Positions 61,421 through 64,000 of a stretch of 64,000 bases of DNA are shown piece by piece. Both the position numbers and the translations under genes were made by a program. The number at the start of each line of letters is the position of its first letter. Positions within the stretch are counted from its first letter, which is position 1. The notes under the pieces are model-generated. The model worked only from the letters and a program-made list of their open reading frames with translations, was not told the DNA's origin and ran no database searches. Origin of the DNA: Planococcus citri. Taxonomy: Eukaryota; Arthropoda; Insecta; Hemiptera; Pseudococcidae. The stretch covers positions 19,365,230 through 19,429,229 of the forward strand of contig NC_088677.1 in the NCBI RefSeq assembly GCF_950023065.1. Reading direction: 5' to 3'.

Positions 61421-61490
61421 AACGATGTGTAAATGACAACGGTACTGGGTCGAATCAGCTAAAGAAAATTTTCAAGTCCACCAGCCAATT

Positions 61491-61640
61491 AGTCCGGCAT
61501 ATGACAATAGGAGTAATTGCACCCCCCCCCCCCGAGATCGAAAGATCATGCAAAAATTTATCACCTGTCAAAATTTCAAGTGCTAAAGTGCGTTTTTCGA
61601 TTTTTGGTGAATTTTTGAAAATCAAATTGAGGCCAAAAAT
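61491..61640 (+). repeat. Family-B repeat copy 3, internally deleted
   Basis: It begins with the same TTAGTCCGGCATATGACAAT boundary as the copy at 7343. It jumps at the C-run directly to GATCGAAAGATCATGC, omitting about 160 bp present in the other copies. It ends at GAGGCCAAAAATGA. It lies about 240 bp upstream of the uncharacterised gene's ATG. Confidence 0.8.
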
Positions 61641-64000
61641 GACCCATAAAGAGGGACAAATCGTTTGAAAAATTGATTTTTTAGCATATTTGAAGGTTCT
61701 TTACCCATACTAACTAAATTTTCTGAAAAAATAGATGTTGTGTAATTGTGTATGTATCTCATCTTTAGATGTGAGGTAGGTATTATTTTATTTACAAGTA
61801 TAATTGCACATTTTTTTCGAGTCAGCATTTTTCTATTTTTAAAGAAAACTAGAAATAATGAATAGAAAAGGAAATGGAGAGGAAAAAATAATATAAAATT
61901 ACAAAGATTGATCTTAAAAGTGGAAAAATCCGCACTTTTTAGACAAATTCTGACAAATGTTAGGACTTTTTGACAATTTTTGAAAAAGCTGTACTTCCAG
62001 ACTATTTCGGCTAACAACAAGATTTGTATCATCTGCAATTATTACTGATTTTGAGTTAGATTATTGAATAATTTTTGGGTAATCTGCCCATTCTTGTTAA
62101 ATTTTTGTAAGTTTGACTTGTGATTTTTCGTTTTAAAGGATTTTTTTCACCGAACTTTGCGGAAACGTGTTTAAATTATTGAAAAGACTTTGAGAACTGC
62201 AACTGAATCGTTCTGACCACAATTTGAATTTTGTTTGTATTTTTTTATTCATAGAGCTCATGATTACAATCCTTGCTAACTTCAGTAGATGAGTGTTTTG
62301 ACAACCTTTAGAACACGTTTTCTAGAGTAAAATTTGACGCTCAACATTTTTTGTTTCATGCATTTTTCGCATAGTTCGCATAATTTTGCAAAAAAAAAAA
62401 ACGTGAAAAACGTGTATTTTTTAGTGTTTTTTTGCAATTATGAGCCTTTTGCAGACAAAATTTCAATTTTATGGATTGGCAGGAAGAAAGTACATGCAAA
62501 AAGACATATTTTGGCGAAAACAGTTTTGGTGCCCAACCCTTCAATTCGGAGCTGTGGCGGTTCAAAGTTTTCTTTTGTCAATTTTACCGCCACCACTACG
62601 ATACAAATTTTTGAAAAAAATCGTGTTGAAAGGCCCCGGCTTCCCTCACACATTCCACATGGTACCAGAATTTTATCCCCATTACTCACGGATACAGAAT
62701 TTTTCACGCAAAAAACACGTTTTTTGGCTATACTGACCGGGGGGTGGGGGGCAGACATTTCGCTCGAAAATTTTCATTAGAGGTACCCAACAATAATCCA
62801 TCATTGGTTTCTTAAATTTTAATATCGGAATGATGTTTTTTTGAAAGAAGTTACTTTGGAAAAAGAAAAGAGAACAGGCTCGAGCGAAAGCTTCTGAAAA
62901 TTTGCATTTCGAGAGGCATAAAAACGAGGTTTTTTCATGTGAGGACAAGTAGTTTTTTTTGGCTTTTAAAATTTCAGAATTTGAATGATATTTTTTTCGA
63001 AGGAAGTTGATTTTGACAAAGAAAACAGAACAGGCCCAAACGAGGACGAAAGCTTTTGTAAATTTGTATTTCAAGATGCATAAAAGCGATGTTTTTTTGT
63101 GAGTTTATTTTTTGTTTTTAAAACTTGATTTTTATTATCTATAGAAATGTTCATCTTGTTGCGAAAAAGAAAAGAAAACAAGCCCGAGCGAAGCGAGGGC
63201 AAAAGCTTTTGAAAATTTGTTTTTTGAGAAGTTAAAAAATAATGTTTTTCATTCATCACAGGTCCTCATTCAAAATTTGCAATTGATCGTTTTTTCAAAA
63301 TTCCAGGGATTTTGCGTGAAAATTTCGAAATTCCCTGACTTTTCCCTGACGTTTCCAGATCGACCAAATTCCCTGACTTTTCCAGGTTTTCCAGGCTTGT
63401 GGACACCCTGTCTTTCAAAATAGCCAAAAAAAACTCGTTTCTTCCCTAAAAATTTATAAAAATTGTGGTTCTCCCTCGAAAATTGAAAAAGTCACATTCG
63501 CCCCCCTCCCCCTCACCCCAAAAAATCTCAGAAATCTCACTTTTTTGGTAGAAAATGTCAAAAATTGATATCAAAAAAGTTGCTTACTAGGCACTAAAAG
63601 TCTTTATTTTTGCAAAAAAAGTAACAAAACGTCTCGCATGTTTAGCAAAATAAATAAAAAATCACCCATCCCCCTCCCGTTGAACTTTTTTGCCAAAAAG
63701 TAGGTACGCCAAAGTTTCACTTTTTACCAAAAAAATTGCAAAATAGGTACATAGTTGACCTCTTTCAACAAAAATTGCACCCAACTTGAAAATCTCTCGC
63801 GTCTGAATAGCTCTTTTCAAAGAAAAAATTAAAGGGGCGAGGGGGGTCTCAGAGGATTTTTTTGGCTATGCAATAAAATATTACTTTTTTATCAATTACC
63901 AAGAAGTCTGATTTTTTAAAAAAAATTGTCGATGTCTTTCTTTTTGACAAAAATTTTCACTGTTTAGCAAAATTTTTCTAGCTGCTTAGTCTCGCTTTTT
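61641..64000. other. Repetitive tail of the window, no gene seen
   Basis: Positions 62840-63240 contain three degenerate units sharing GAAAACAGAACAGGC(T/C) and CGAAAGCTTTTG. Positions 63290-63410 repeat ATTCCCTGACTTTTCC and end in GTGGACACCCTG, which looks like one terminus (CAGGGTGTCCAC) of a transposon whose other end I cannot find here. The rest is AT-rich with C/G runs. Confidence 0.45.

Noticed and set aside
61622..62780. Open frames of 100-148 codons in the right flank
   Set aside because: They sit in AT-rich repetitive sequence, have no recognisable domain or splice partners, and overlap on both strands.

Overview
This is eukaryotic nuclear DNA, almost certainly from an insect. Genes are split by mostly short GT-AG introns (one is only 47 bp), the DNA is AT-rich, and the encoded orthologues are animal. 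A hemipteroid or sternorrhynchan insect is my best guess, but only from overall texture, so that part is weak. I recognise seven protein-coding genes and assembled all but one of them exon by exon with consistent splice phases and ends; an eighth assignment, the last exon of an uncharacterised gene, is inferred.

Layout. Positions 1-3430 are repeats, including a long palindromic repeat (family B). Then come nucleobindin (+, 3434-6064); more repeats and a second family-B foldback (6.7-8.3 kb); SPATA20 (-, 8434-11626); Kintoun/DNAAF2 (+, 12252-15017), head-to-head with SPATA20; an A-rich spacer ending in a Tc1/mariner-type MITE; AHI1/Jouberin (+, 18606-25809), whose 3.8 kb intron holds a minisatellite and a TIR element; a host gene derived from a MULE-type transposase (+, 27426-32715), whose intron is inflated by a hAT-like element; RCE1 (-, 34035-35770), head-to-head over 213 bp with FBXO11 (+, 35984-43594); the probable long FBXO11 3' UTR; and a very repeat-rich zone (46-60 kb). 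That zone appears to lie inside one ~10 kb intron of an uncharacterised disordered-protein gene (-, 50201-61251) and its 3' flank. The last 2.4 kb is repetitive.

Functions. SPATA20 (sperm-expressed thioredoxin-fold protein), Kintoun (axonemal dynein pre-assembly) and Jouberin (ciliary transition zone) are neighbours, a loose sperm/cilium neighbourhood. Nucleobindin is a secretory-pathway Ca2+-binding protein. RCE1 is the ER CAAX-processing protease. FBXO11 is an SCF substrate receptor.

The most striking content is the mobile DNA. A 2.85 kb long-inverted-repeat element (46852-49700) sits precisely between host AAA and TTT with no target duplication. The empty site is visible in two other copies of the interrupted repeat, which is the signature of Spy-type transposons. 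A 6.9 kb foldback (53069-60003) carries two opposed minisatellite arrays. It is interrupted by a hAT-like element with a perfect 8 bp target duplication, which in turn contains a small TTA-flanked MITE. The AHI1 intron repeats a near-ideal ecdysone-receptor-like inverted repeat three times.
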